From CAVWSM01 sp963798505 (GTDB lineage Bacteria; Actinomycetota; Actinomycetes; Jiangellales; Jiangellaceae), in the NCBI GenBank assembly GCA_963798505.1, contig CAWCTX010000011.1, positions 1 through 64,000 on the forward strand: DNA of 64,000 bases, given 5' to 3'. Positions 1 through 7,947 of the stretch are shown one piece after another. Each line of letters opens with the position of its first letter. The first letter of the stretch is position 1. The notes beneath the pieces were generated by a model. It did no database searches, was not told the DNA's origin, and saw nothing but the letters and a program-made list of their open reading frames with translations. Made by a program: the position numbers and the translations under genes.

Positions 1-584
1 AGGTGCGTCACGCCCGGCGCGTCCAGGACGTTGACTATCTCGAGGCGCGCCGGTCCGCCGATGTGGTCGAACAGCCGCACACCTCCGCCAAGCAGCATCG
101 GTGCCACCGAGAGCTGGATCTCGTCGAGCAGTCCTGCTTGCAGGGCCTGTTGCGTCGCCTGCGAACCGGTGAGCGCCACGTACTTGTCGCCCGCGGCAAC
201 CTGGGCCTGCTTGATCGCGCTCTCGATACCGTCAGTGACGAACGTGTAGGGCACCGTCGTCTCGGGCACCTCGGTGGGCAGGCTGTGGGTCAGCACGAAC
301 AGCGGCAGTCCGGGGACCGGACCGTTGCCGCCCCATGCGTTGGCGATGTCGTACGTGCGCCGCCCGGATACGACTGCGCCACACGTCTCGACGCCGGCGT
401 CGAAGAAGTCAGCGTTGACCTTGGCCATGCGGAACATGTCGTAGTACTTGCTGGGCGTGTCGCCGGTGAAAAACCACTCGAACAGCGGCTCGCCGCCCTC
501 GCCGAGCGGATGCTCGGCCCCGTCGTTCGGCCCGGCGATGTAGCCGTCGAGCGACACGGTGATGGCTACCAGCACGTTTCCCAT
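1..584 (-). CDS. Dihydrofolate-reductase-like protein (RibD C-terminal family), 3' end cut by window edge
   Basis: Soluble protein with the dihydrofolate-reductase fold of the RibD C-terminal family. The N-terminus MGNVLVAITVSLDGY shows the first strand and the SLDGY loop typical of the family. Further on come a TYDIANAWGGNGP segment and a SLPTEVPETTVPYTFVTDG stretch, which match the family core. About 194 residues are visible, nearly full family length, and the end lies beyond base 1. Start ATG 584 is preceded by a strong Shine-Dalgarno (AGGAGG). It lies 18 bases after the SRPBCC gene, so it is the third gene of the ArsR operon. The substrate is unknown; many such proteins annotated as reductases are uncharacterised. 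Confidence 0.85.
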   Translation of the reverse strand, partial: MGNVLVAITVSLDGYIAGPNDGAEHPLGEGGEPLFEWFFTGDTPSKYYDMFRMAKVNADFFDAGVETCGAVVSGRRTYDIANAWGGNGPVPGLPLFVLTHSLPTEVPETTVPYTFVTDGIESAIKQAQVAAGDKYVALTGSQATQQALQAGLLDEIQLSVAPMLLGGGVRLFDHIGGPARLEIVNVLDAPGVTH

Positions 585-602
585 GATCTCCTCCTTTCCG
601 GC

Positions 603-1097
603 TCAGGCGAGCGACACGGCGACCTGCTCCAGCAGGTCCATGCCCTCCTGCATGCCGCCCTCCATCCCCGAGTTGATGACGAGGTCGCGGATCTCCTTGC
701 TCGGCAGGTCGGTGAGCATCGTCAACGTCGTGCGGCCGTCGACCTCGGTGAACGTCACGGTGTTGACCGCCGGGTCGCCTTCCTCCGGCACCCCCTCGTA
801 GACCTCGGTGAAGACGAGGCGCTCGTCGGCGACGATCTCGCGGTATTCCCCGTGGAAGCCGACCTCGAATCCCTCGTTGGCCACCATCACGTAGCGCCAC
901 GTGCCGCCGACACGCAGGTCGATCTCGACGCTCGTGACGTTGCCGCGCTGGCCGGCCCACCACCGCTGCACCAGCTCTGGTGTCGTGTAGGCCTTGTAGA
1001 CCAGGTGCTTGGGTGCGTTGAACTCCCGCGTGATGAGGATCTGCTCGTCGGTCGGGAGCGTCACCTTCGCGGTCCCCGTGCTTGTCTGTGCCGCCAT
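603..1097 (-). CDS. SRPBCC family protein (AHSA1 type)
   Basis: 164-residue START/Bet v1-like protein of the activator-of-Hsp90 (AHSA1) type. Typical elements are ITREFNAPKHLVYKAYTTPE near residue 23, VQRWWAG, GGTWRYVM and GEYREIVADERLVFTE, followed by a closing long helix rich in Met and Glu. Such proteins bind small hydrophobic ligands; this one has no assigned ligand. ATG 1097 shares its A with the ArsR stop (TGATG), a coupling junction, and the stretch CAAGGAGGAGGAA supplies the ribosome site; a GTG three bases upstream is the alternative start. ArsR-SRPBCC pairs are very common in actinobacteria and the regulator probably controls this gene. Confidence 0.9.
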   Translation of the reverse strand: MAAQTSTGTAKVTLPTDEQILITREFNAPKHLVYKAYTTPELVQRWWAGQRGNVTSVEIDLRVGGTWRYVMVANEGFEVGFHGEYREIVADERLVFTEVYEGVPEEGDPAVNTVTFTEVDGRTTLTMLTDLPSKEIRDLVINSGMEGGMQEGMDLLEQVAVSLA

Positions 1098-1432
1098 CAC
1101 TGTTCCTCCTCCTTGAGCTCTTCGAGCACGACGTCCATCGCGTCAAACCGCTCGGACCAGGTGCGTTCGTAGGCCTTCACCCAGTCGTGGATGGGCTTGA
1201 GCGCGTGACCGTTGAGCCGATAGAGCCGATGCCGTCCTTCGTCACGCACCTCGACCGCCCCCACTTCGCGGAGCACCCTCAGGTGCTTGGACACCTGTGG
1301 CTGGGCAAGCCCGAGCAGGGACACCAGGTCGCCCACGGGGCGCTCGCCGTCGGCGAGCAGATCCAGGAGCTGCCGCCGCCGGGGCTCGGCCACCGCATTG
1401 AAGGCGTCGGTCGTCGTCGCTGCTCGTGCCAT
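1097..1432 (-). CDS. ArsR family winged-helix transcriptional regulator
   Basis: 111-residue ArsR/SmtB-type repressor. The winged helix covers roughly residues 10-85: FNAVAEPRRRQLLDLLADGERPV..., then the recognition helix in LAQPQVSKHLRVLREVGAV and the wing DEGRHRLYRLNG. No metal-binding cysteine pair is visible in the recognition helix, so the signal is probably not arsenite-like metal. A C-terminal EELKEEEQ tail overlaps the next gene. No Shine-Dalgarno precedes ATG 1432. Instead a -10 box ends 6 bases before it, so the message is probably leaderless. A perfect 16-bp palindrome sits between -35 and -10 and is the obvious autoregulatory operator. Confidence 0.93.
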   Translation of the reverse strand: MARAATTTDAFNAVAEPRRRQLLDLLADGERPVGDLVSLLGLAQPQVSKHLRVLREVGAVEVRDEGRHRLYRLNGHALKPIHDWVKAYERTWSERFDAMDVVLEELKEEEQ

Positions 1433-1438
1433 GCTGCG

Positions 1439-1466
1439 ATCGTATTCCCATATGGGAATGTGTCAA
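1439..1466 (-). promoter_or_regulatory. Promoter with 16-bp palindromic operator for the ArsR operon
   Basis: On the minus strand TTGACA (1461-1466) is followed by a 16-base spacer and TACGAT (1439-1444), ending 6 bases before the ATG at 1432. The spacer is almost exactly filled by ATTCCCATATGGGAAT (1444-1459), a perfect palindrome. A dimeric repressor there would block RNA polymerase directly. Confidence 0.8.
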
Positions 1467-1470
1467 GCGG

Positions 1471-2062
1471 TCAGCGGATGCGTACTGCCAGACCCGGGTA
1501 ATCGAGCGCCAGACCGTGCCGGTCGAAGACCAGCACCTCGTGGGTGTCGAAGGCAGGCGACGCGTAGTCGATAACGCCGCCGGTCACCGTCGTCGGCAAT
1601 GCGTGTGTAGGTCTGCTCCAGCCGCTCGACAGCCGCATCCTCGGCGCGGACGTACGCCGCGGGCGCCTCGGCACTGGCGCCCACGCGAAGGGCCAACCGG
1701 TGCACCGGCATCGTGTTGGTCGCGGCCGAGGACTCCAGGTCGACGTCCAGGCAACCGTCCAAGATTGGCGCCGGCCTCCCGTCGATCTGCCAGTGCCCAA
1801 GTCCGTCGGTGGTCAGCTCCACCGAATGTCGCCCCAGCTCGGACTGGACGTCGACCTGCGCCCGTCGCGTTGTCCAGCCGGCGTCCAGCTCGATCTCATA
1901 GTCGACCACCCACGCGCGGCCGTACTCGACCGCGCACGTGGTGCCGGCAAGCAGGAGACCCGCGCTCGTGCGTTCGATGCGCAGGACCTCGAAGCCGTCG
2001 CGCGCCTCCTGATGCCGCCACGCCGCGACCGACGGCGGCGGGGCGAAGGCCGCGTCAGTCAT
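1471..2062 (-). pseudogene. Putative glycolipid-binding family protein, interrupted by one extra base
   Basis: Member of the actinobacterial putative glycolipid-binding family. Recognisable segments are VAAWRHQEARDGFEVLRIER at the N-terminus, PAPILDGCLDVDLESSAATN and MPVHRLALRVG in the middle, and EAPAAYVRAEDAAVERLEQTY. The frame then breaks. After DDGDRRRY, one extra C (minus strand, about 1570) pushes the reading into another frame that would end at 1463. Skipping it restores DYASPAFDTHEVLVFDRHG and ALDYPGLAVRIR, the normal family C-terminus, ending at 1471 (196 residues). ATG 2062 overlaps the end of the DUF72 gene by 8 bases. Either a recent mutation or a sequencing error. Confidence 0.8.
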
Positions 2063-2925
2063 CGGGCAGCAGGTCGGCGAGCTGTCGGGCGTTGACCTGC
2101 GCATAGTCGCGGTAGCAGTTGTTCATCAGAACGTGCACGGTGCTGGCTTGCTCGCCGAGCGCCTGCACGCGGGGCGCCCACTCGCGCAGCTCCTTGGCGG
2201 AGTACTTGTAGCCGAACCGCTCGTAGATGTCGTTGCTCTGCCACTTGTCGCTGTGCCCGTGGAACCGTACGACGGCAAGGTCGGCGGTCGCCTCCGCAAC
2301 CGGTGGTACGGACGACGGGTAGCCCTGCGGCATGTCGACGCAGACGTACGGCACCTGGTAGGAGCGGAGGAAGTCGAGCGTCTCCTCGCGGTTGTCGTCG
2401 GAGAGCCAAGTCTTGTTGCGGAACTCGACACAGATCGCATAGGGCGCCGCGCGACGCTGGCACTCCAGGATGTAGGTCTTGTTGGCCTTGCCAATGGGAA
2501 ACCACTGCGGGAACTGGAAGAGAACAGCGCCTAGCTTGCCGGCGTCGTGCAGCGGCTCCAGCGCAGCCAGGAACCGCTCCCAGACCTCGTCGATGACCTT
2601 GGGCTCGAGATCTTTGGGGTAGAGCCGCGCCTTGTCGGTCTCGGGGCGCAGGTCCTTGTAGAGGGCTGTGGTGCGTGTCGGGTGCTGCGTGAGCAGCGAG
2701 AACGCCTTGATGTTGAACGTGAACCCGCGCCGGAGTGCGCTCGGCCCACAACTGCGCGTTGCGCTCGTTGGGCGGCGTGTAATAGGTGGAGTCGACCTCG
2801 ACGAGCGGAAACTGCTTGGCGTAGTGGGCGAGGCGTTTCTCGGGCGAGTCGGCGTCCTTGGGATACCACCCAGACTCGAGCAGCGTCTTGTCCGTCCACG
2901 AGGCCGTGCCGACGAGGATCGACAT
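2055..2925 (-). pseudogene. DUF72 domain protein, interrupted by one extra base
   Basis: DUF72 (YecE-like TIM-barrel-type) protein of unknown activity. The N-terminal 67 residues from ATG 2925 (MSILVGTASWTDKTLLESGWYP region, then FPLVEVDSTYYTPPNERN) are in one frame. From about 2727 the family sequence continues one frame over with GFTFNIKAFSLLTQHPTR, LGAVLFQFPQWF, CVEFRNKTWL, DMPQGYPSS and VHVLMNNCYRDYAQVNAR. Removing one C near 2727 joins them into a 289-residue protein of normal family length. It overlaps the downstream glycolipid-binding gene, so the two form an operon. A TAGAAC box 7 bases before the ATG suggests a leaderless start. Confidence 0.82.
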
Positions 2926-2948
2926 AGTGGTTGTTCTACCCGTCTCGA

Positions 2949-2983
2949 CTGACAGCCACCCGTCAGCGATCTGTCAGCGGGTG
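2949..2983. promoter_or_regulatory. Interleaved inverted repeats between the divergent DUF72 and MMPL genes
   Basis: CTGACAG (2949-2955) pairs with CTGTCAG (2971-2977), and CACCCG (2957-2962) pairs with CGGGTG (2978-2983). The arms alternate rather than nest. GTCAGCG is also directly repeated. The position, between two divergent starts, suggests overlapping operators. Confidence 0.4.
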
Positions 2984-3032
2984 CTGGAAAACTGGCACAT
3001 GTCGTGAGGTTTCCGTGCCACGGGAGGGCACC

Positions 3033-5207
3033 GTGTTCGAAAAGCTTGGCCGCTTCGTGGTGCGCCGGCCGTGGTGGGTGATCGGGGCCTGGATTATCGC
3101 GGCAGCCGCGATCATCTCCGTCGCCCCGACGCTGACCGACGTCACCAACCAGGACCAGACCGAGTTCCTGCCCGACTCCTACGAGTCGATCCAGGCGCAA
3201 CAGCTCGCCGAGGAGACCTTCGGCACTCGGGCCGATGTCACGGCGACGATCGTGGTCACCCGCACCGACGAACAGCCGCTCACCGATGCCGACCAAGAGA
3301 CGGTGGTCGGCCTCGCCGGCGACCTCGAGTCGGCAGGCATCGACCATGTCGTGGCGGTGACGACGGGGCCGGAGTTCGTGGCACCCAACAGCGTCGTCCA
3401 GCTCGTCAACGTCGACCTCGAAGGCAACCCCAACGACCCCGAGCTCACTCAGGCGATCCGCGACCTGCGCGACGAGATCGAGCCGCTGGTCGACGACACA
3501 GGCCTCAACGCCGGGGTGACCGGCGAGCTTGCGCAGTTCGCCGACAGCGAGGACGCGTTCGAGCGTGCCTTGCAGGTCGTCGGCATCGCCACGTTCGTCC
3601 TCATCATCGGCCTGCTGCTGCTGATCTTCCGCAGCCCGGTGGCGGCTCTGCTGCCGCTGATCACTGTGGGCATCGTGGGCACCGTTGCGCCGAGAGTGAT
3701 CGCCTGGGTAGCGGAGCTGTTCGACCTCCAGGTCGACCCGTCGCTCTCGACGATCCTGCTCGTCGTGCTCTACGGCATCGGCACCGACTACATCCTGTTC
3801 CTGCTGTTCCGCTATCGGGAGCGACTGCGCGAGGGCGACGACAAGAAGCATGCGATGGTCTATGCGGTGTCGAGGGTCGGCGAGGTCATCGCGTCCGCGG
3901 CCGGTGTGGTCATCGTCGCCTTCCTCGCGCTGCTGCTGGCGACGCTCGGCTTCTTCACGTCATTGGGGCCGGCGCTGGCTATTGCTGTCGCCCTGATGCT
4001 CGTCGCCGCGCTCACGCTGGTCCCGGCCATCGTGTCCCTGCTCGGCCCCAAGGTCTTCTGGCCGTCGAAGTCGTGGCAGCGCAAGCCGGAGGGTGCCACC
4101 TTCCAGCGGCTCGGTCGGTTCGTCGGCCGGCGGCCGGGGCTCACGGCCGTGGCGTCCGGAGGCGTGCTCCTGGTGCTCGCCGCCGGCACGCTCGGCATCA
4201 AGGTCAACTTCGACCAGACCGGCCAGCTGCCGCAGGACACCGAGTCGGCTCAGGCGTTCCGCGACCTGCAGGAGGGCTTCCCGGCCGGCGCCATCAACCC
4301 GACCAACGTCTTCCTGAGCAGCACCGACGGCGAGCAGATCGACGTCGACGCGGCCACCGAGTTCGCCCAGACCCTGGGCGAGATCGACGGGGTCGGCCAG
4401 GTGGTGCCAGCAGGTGAGGACGGCTCGCCCGTCGTGCTCAGTGACGACGGTCGCGTCGCGCAGATCGACCTGCTGCTCGACAGCACTCCCTACTCCAACG
4501 AGGCCCTCGACCTGGCCGGCGACACGATCCGCGATGTCGCCAGCGCCAATGCTCCGGACGGCACCGAGACTCTGGTCGGCGGCCTGAGCTCCGCCTACGC
4601 CGACATCCGGGCAGCCAACAACCGCGACATGGTCGTCGTCTTCAGCGTGGCAGCCGTGCTCATCGCGATCATCCTGGCGTTGCTGCTGCGCAGCCTCGTC
4701 GCCCCGCTCTACCTGATGGGCGCGGTGGTGCTCGGCTTCCTGGCCACGATCGGCGCGAGCGTCTACGTCAACCAGGGCATCCGCGGCGAGCCCGGATTGT
4801 CGTTCACGCTGCCGATCATCGTCTACCTGTTCGTGGTGGCGATCGGCACCGACTACAACATCCTGATGATTGCGCGGCTGCGCGAGGAGGCTCGCGAGGG
4901 CAACGATCCGCGCACGGCGGCCGACCTGGCGGTCGAGCACGCCGGGCCGTCGGTCACCTCGGCCGGCCTGATCCTCGCGGGCACGTTTGCGTCGATGCTG
5001 CTCGCCGGCGTCACATTCCTCTACGAGCTGGGCTTCGCGGTCTCGGTCGGCATCATTCTGTCGGCGTTCGTCATGGCGCTGTTCCTCGTGCCCGGCCTCA
5101 CCGCGGTCATCGGGCACAAGGCGTGGTGGCCCGGGCACGGTGACGAGCCACCGAAGACTGCCGCCACTACGCCGGCGCCGGACGCCGAGGAACGCGAGCG
5201 GGTCTAG
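3033..5207 (+). CDS. MMPL family (RND superfamily) transporter
   Basis: 724-residue inner-membrane transporter of the MMPL family. It has the two-fold RND layout. A first transmembrane helix (WWVIGAWIIAAAAI) is followed by a long extracytoplasmic domain with the typical DQTEFLPDSYESIQAQQLAEE segment. A five-helix bundle then carries the ILLVVLYGIGTDYILFLLFRYRE motif. The second half repeats this with LPIIVYLFVVAIGTDYNILMIARLREE. The two GTDY motifs carry the proton-relay Asp/Tyr of MMPL proteins. GTG 3033 is chosen because a GGGAGGG site precedes it and the protein then starts FEKLGRFVVRRPWW as in relatives. Cargo is unknown; lipids or drugs are usual for the family. Confidence 0.93.
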   Translation: MFEKLGRFVVRRPWWVIGAWIIAAAAIISVAPTLTDVTNQDQTEFLPDSYESIQAQQLAEETFGTRADVTATIVVTRTDEQPLTDADQETVVGLAGDLESAGIDHVVAVTTGPEFVAPNSVVQLVNVDLEGNPNDPELTQAIRDLRDEIEPLVDDTGLNAGVTGELAQFADSEDAFERALQVVGIATFVLIIGLLLLIFRSPVAALLPLITVGIVGTVAPRVIAWVAELFDLQVDPSLSTILLVVLYGIGTDYILFLLFRYRERLREGDDKKHAMVYAVSRVGEVIASAAGVVIVAFLALLLATLGFFTSLGPALAIAVALMLVAALTLVPAIVSLLGPKVFWPSKSWQRKPEGATFQRLGRFVGRRPGLTAVASGGVLLVLAAGTLGIKVNFDQTGQLPQDTESAQAFRDLQEGFPAGAINPTNVFLSSTDGEQIDVDAATEFAQTLGEIDGVGQVVPAGEDGSPVVLSDDGRVAQIDLLLDSTPYSNEALDLAGDTIRDVASANAPDGTETLVGGLSSAYADIRAANNRDMVVVFSVAAVLIAIILALLLRSLVAPLYLMGAVVLGFLATIGASVYVNQGIRGEPGLSFTLPIIVYLFVVAIGTDYNILMIARLREEAREGNDPRTAADLAVEHAGPSVTSAGLILAGTFASMLLAGVTFLYELGFAVSVGIILSAFVMALFLVPGLTAVIGHKAWWPGHGDEPPKTAATTPAPDAEERERV

Positions 5208-5230
5208 CCGACCGGGCTCCCACCCGATCG

Positions 5231-5300
5231 GAAGATCGACAGCCTTCTTCCACGCGACTCGCCGAGCGGCGTGTCGCACGGGGGGAGGCTGTCGATCTTC
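5231..5300. terminator. Long two-level inverted repeat between convergent genes
   Basis: GAAGATCGACAGCCT (5231-5245) pairs perfectly with AGGCTGTCGATCTTC (5286-5300). Inside, GCGACTCGCCG pairs with CGGCGTGTCGC apart from one T-T mismatch. It lies between the convergent MMPL and chorismate mutase genes and has no T tract. Likely a bidirectional terminator, though larger than usual. Confidence 0.6.
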
Positions 5301-5319
5301 GCGGGGTGGTCCGCTTGGC

Positions 5320-5637
5320 TCAGCTGCCACCGTTGTGGTTCTCAGCGATCAACAGGTGGTGGCGGATGACCTCCTCCACGATGAAGGCCAGGAACTTCTC
5401 GGCGAACACCGGGTCCAGTCCCGCGTCCTTGGCCATCTCGCGCAGCCGCGCGATCTGCTCGGCCTCGCGGGACGGATCCGCCGGCGGCAAGCCCTGCCGT
5501 GCCTTGAGCGCGCCCACGGCCTGGGTGAACTTGAACCGCTCGGCAAGCAGATGCACGAGCGCAGCGTCGATGTTGTCGATGCTCGCGCGCAGCCGGGCCA
5601 GGTCAGCGGGCACATCGGGGCGCGGCGAGTCGGTCAC
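5320..5637 (-). CDS. Chorismate mutase (AroQ type)
   Basis: All-helical AroQ-fold chorismate mutase, converting chorismate to prephenate for phenylalanine and tyrosine synthesis. From GTG 5637 it is 105 residues: LARLRASIDNIDAALVHLLAERF (helix 1 with the active-site Arg), VGALKARQGLPPADPSREAEQIARLRE (Lys and second Arg), and a final helix KFLAFIVEEVIRHHL. This resembles actinobacterial stand-alone mutases of about 100 residues. A TACGAT box 8 bases before GTG suggests its own leaderless transcript. The reading frame is open upstream right through the shikimate-kinase-like gene, so a fused protein cannot be excluded. Confidence 0.88.
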   Translation of the reverse strand: MTDSPRPDVPADLARLRASIDNIDAALVHLLAERFKFTQAVGALKARQGLPPADPSREAEQIARLREMAKDAGLDPVFAEKFLAFIVEEVIRHHLLIAENHNGGS

Positions 5638-5754
5638 GCTGCGACATCGTACGGACGTCGGGGAGGGGGCGGCCCTTCCAAGTGACCCGAGCAGCGGGTC
5701 CCGACCACGTCGTCTGGGAGTGTGATCATGCCGAAGTGATCCATCTTCGCCGGT

Positions 5755-6276
5755 CATCACTACAGCGCACAACGCTGCGAGGACGTCCTCGGCGTTCTCC
5801 GCGGGCGTTCCGCTGTCGACGTCGACGACGACGTCGGCGACCTCCGCATAGAACGGCTCCCGGTCGGCAGCCAGCCGCGCGACCGCGTCTTTGAGGTCAC
5901 CGGTGAGCCACGGCCGGTCCTGCGGGTCGGCGGCGATGCGATCGGCCAGGGTCTCCACGCGGGCGCGCAGCCACACAACCGGGGTGTCGTCGGGCAGTCC
6001 GGCAAGGAGCACGACGTTGTCGGGGTCGAGCACCACGCCGGCGGCCACGCCGGCGACGAACGGCCCGGGACGCCCGGTCAGCTCCCGCAGCGCGGCGGAC
6101 TCGGCCGCCCGCAGCCCAGCCTCGCCCTCCCGCTCGACCAGGGTGTCCTTGGCGGCGCCGGCAAGCTCCTCCACGACCTCGTCGTTGTCGATGTAGGGGC
6201 AGCCCAGTCGAGCGGCAACCGCGAGACCGACCGTCGTCTTGCCCGAGGCCATGAGACCGATCAGCAGGACGCGCAC
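5755..6276 (-). CDS. Shikimate-kinase-like P-loop kinase
   Basis: P-loop small-molecule kinase resembling shikimate kinase. GTG 6276 begins VRVLLIGLMASGKTTVG, giving Walker A GLMASGKTT at residues 7-15, followed by LGCPYIDNDEVVEE, where shikimate kinases have DTDELIE. Near the end come DRPWLTG and ADREPFYAEVADVVVDVD, the lid and adenine-loop pattern. The substrate is uncertain: the usual GGG motif is replaced by AGVAAGVVL. No stop codon separates it from chorismate mutase; the roughly 40-residue connecting stretch looks non-coding, so the end given here is approximate and a base may be wrong near 5750. It starts 7 bases after the DtxR gene, in one operon. Confidence 0.75.
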
Positions 6277-6283
6277 GTCGATG

Positions 6284-6970
6284 TCACGCGCTCGAGACGA
6301 AGACGTGTGCGGCGATCGCCGACGCCACCTCCACGGATCCGTCGCCCGAGCCGAGCTGGTAGCCGCTGTCCGTGCGCTCAACGCGGATCGTCCGGTTGGG
6401 GAGCACCCCCGCCTCGCGCAGCTGAGCCATGAGCTTGGGGTCGGTCTGCAGCGGCTCGCTGATGCGGCGCACCTGCACATTGGCCGCGCCGGCCCTTACG
6501 ACGCTGGTGACCGAGGCGACGCCGTCCTGAAAGTCTTCGACGGCCGGCGTGGCGCCGAGCTCGACGAGACCGGGGATCGGGTTGCCGTAAGGGGACTCGG
6601 TCGGGTTGTTCAAGATCTCGATGAGGCGCCGCTCGACCTCCTCGGAGATCACGTGCTCCCAGCGGCACGCCTCCTCGTGGACGAGCTCCCAGTCGAGGCC
6701 GATCACGTCGGTGAGCAGCCGCTCGGCGAGCCGGTGCTTGCGCATGACCCGGATCGCGTGCGTGCGACCCTCGTGGCTGAGCTCGAGATGACGGTCCTCG
6801 TCGACGTGCACGAGCCCGTCGCGCTCCATGCGGGCAACGGTCTGGCTCACGGTCGGACCCGACTGGTGCAGGCGCTCAGCGATGCGGGCGCGAAGGGGGA
6901 CGATGCCCTCCTCCTCGAGCTCGTAGATCGTGCGGAGGTACATCTCCGTGGTGTCGATGAGATCGCTCAC
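6284..6970 (-). CDS. DtxR/IdeR family iron-dependent repressor
   Basis: 228-residue metal-dependent repressor. The DNA-binding domain covers residues 1-75 (EMYLRTIYELEEEG, recognition helix SGPTVSQTVARMERDGL). The dimerisation and metal domain has HRLAERLLTDVIGLDWELVH and EEACRWEHVISEEVERRL. Counted from GTG 6970 the ligands match diphtheria-toxin-repressor numbering well: Met10, then the His/Glu of HRLAE, and Cys, Glu, His of EACRWEH. A C-terminal SH3-like domain follows. A longer reading upstream exists but lacks homology; GTG 6970 gives the family length. It probably represses iron uptake when iron is plentiful. TTGTC-GTG-GACAA at 7008-7020, in the shared gap with ParA, is a possible control site. 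Confidence 0.93.
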   Translation of the reverse strand: MSDLIDTTEMYLRTIYELEEEGIVPLRARIAERLHQSGPTVSQTVARMERDGLVHVDEDRHLELSHEGRTHAIRVMRKHRLAERLLTDVIGLDWELVHEEACRWEHVISEEVERRLIEILNNPTESPYGNPIPGLVELGATPAVEDFQDGVASVTSVVRAGAANVQVRRISEPLQTDPKLMAQLREAGVLPNRTIRVERTDSGYQLGSGDGSVEVASAIAAHVFVSSA

Positions 6971-7149
6971 GGCGCGCGGTCGCTCCCGTCCGGTGGGGCC
7001 CGTCCCATTGTCGTGGACAAGTGTCCCACGGGCGGCGACTCCGAGGCTGCCCAGGCTGACCGGAGACCGCTCAGCCGCCGAGACAGGAACATCCGGGAAA
7101 TGAGACGTTTTCCATGGGCTAACGGCGAATGCCATGGCACACTCCCTTC

Positions 7150-7947
7150 GTGCAGGTCCTGAGCGTTGTCAGCGTCAAGGGCGGAGTCGGCAAGACGACT
7201 GTCGCCCTCGGGCTGGCCGGCGCCGCCATGGGGCGTGGTCTGCGCGCGCTCGTCGTCGACCTCGACCCGCAGGGCAACGCGACGACCGGGCTCGAGCCGG
7301 AGACGATCCGGTTCACCAGCAACGACGTCCTTGCCGATGATGCTGCCGCGTCGGTGGCCGGCGCAGCCACGCCCAGCGGATGGGGCCCGCTCGTCGACGT
7401 GGTCGCGAGCGAACCCGCCCTGGAGCGGCGCAACCACGTGCACGGCCGAGGACATCCGCATCGGCTCCGGCAGGCCATGGACGGGCTCGCCGCCTACGAC
7501 CTGGTCGTCCTCGACTGCCCGCCCAGCGTCGGCGAGCTCACGCGCAACGCGCTCGCCGCGGCCCACCATGCACTCGTCGTGACCGAGCCGTCGCGGTTCG
7601 CCGTCGCAGGGGCGCAGCAGGCGCTCGAAGCCATCGACCTGGTGCGCCGTGGGTTCAACCTGCGGCTACGGCCGGCCGGCATCGTCGTCAATCGCTACCG
7701 ACCGCGCAGCGCCGAGCAGCGTTTCCGGCTCGACGAGCTCACGACGTCGTACGGGGCGTTGGTGCTGCCGGACACCGTGCCCGAGCGGTCGGCGGTCCAG
7801 CAGGCGCAAGGGGCCGGTCTGCCGATCCAGCGTTGGCGCTCGCCCGGAGCGCGCGAGGTGGCGGTTGTCCTCGACCGCTACCTCGGCCACGTCCTGTCTC
7901 TCGAAGGCCTCGACGGCCCGCTGACGAAGGGCAAGCGATCCGCATGA
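7150..7947 (+). CDS. ParA family ATPase (MinD/Soj type)
   Basis: 265-residue deviant Walker A ATPase. The start VQVLSVVSVKGGVGKTTVALG carries the signature KGGVGKTT with its extra lysine. VVDLDPQGNATTG and the Walker B YDLVVLDCPPSVGELTRNAL follow, all typical of chromosomal Soj-like proteins. GTG 7150 places the P-loop where it lies in relatives; an ATG at 7129 is the alternative. It is divergent from dtxR and its stop overlaps the ATG of a small basic partner. No parS cluster or ParB is seen, so it is an orphan ParA. It may position a protein or complex on the nucleoid rather than segregate DNA. Confidence 0.9.
   Translation: MQVLSVVSVKGGVGKTTVALGLAGAAMGRGLRALVVDLDPQGNATTGLEPETIRFTSNDVLADDAAASVAGAATPSGWGPLVDVVASEPALERRNHVHGRGHPHRLRQAMDGLAAYDLVVLDCPPSVGELTRNALAAAHHALVVTEPSRFAVAGAQQALEAIDLVRRGFNLRLRPAGIVVNRYRPRSAEQRFRLDELTTSYGALVLPDTVPERSAVQQAQGAGLPIQRWRSPGAREVAVVLDRYLGHVLSLEGLDGPLTKGKRSA

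Noticed and set aside
3960..5330. A 456-codon minus-strand reading inside the MMPL gene
   Set aside because: Antisense shadow of a clear transporter gene; Arg/Asp/His-rich with no domain.
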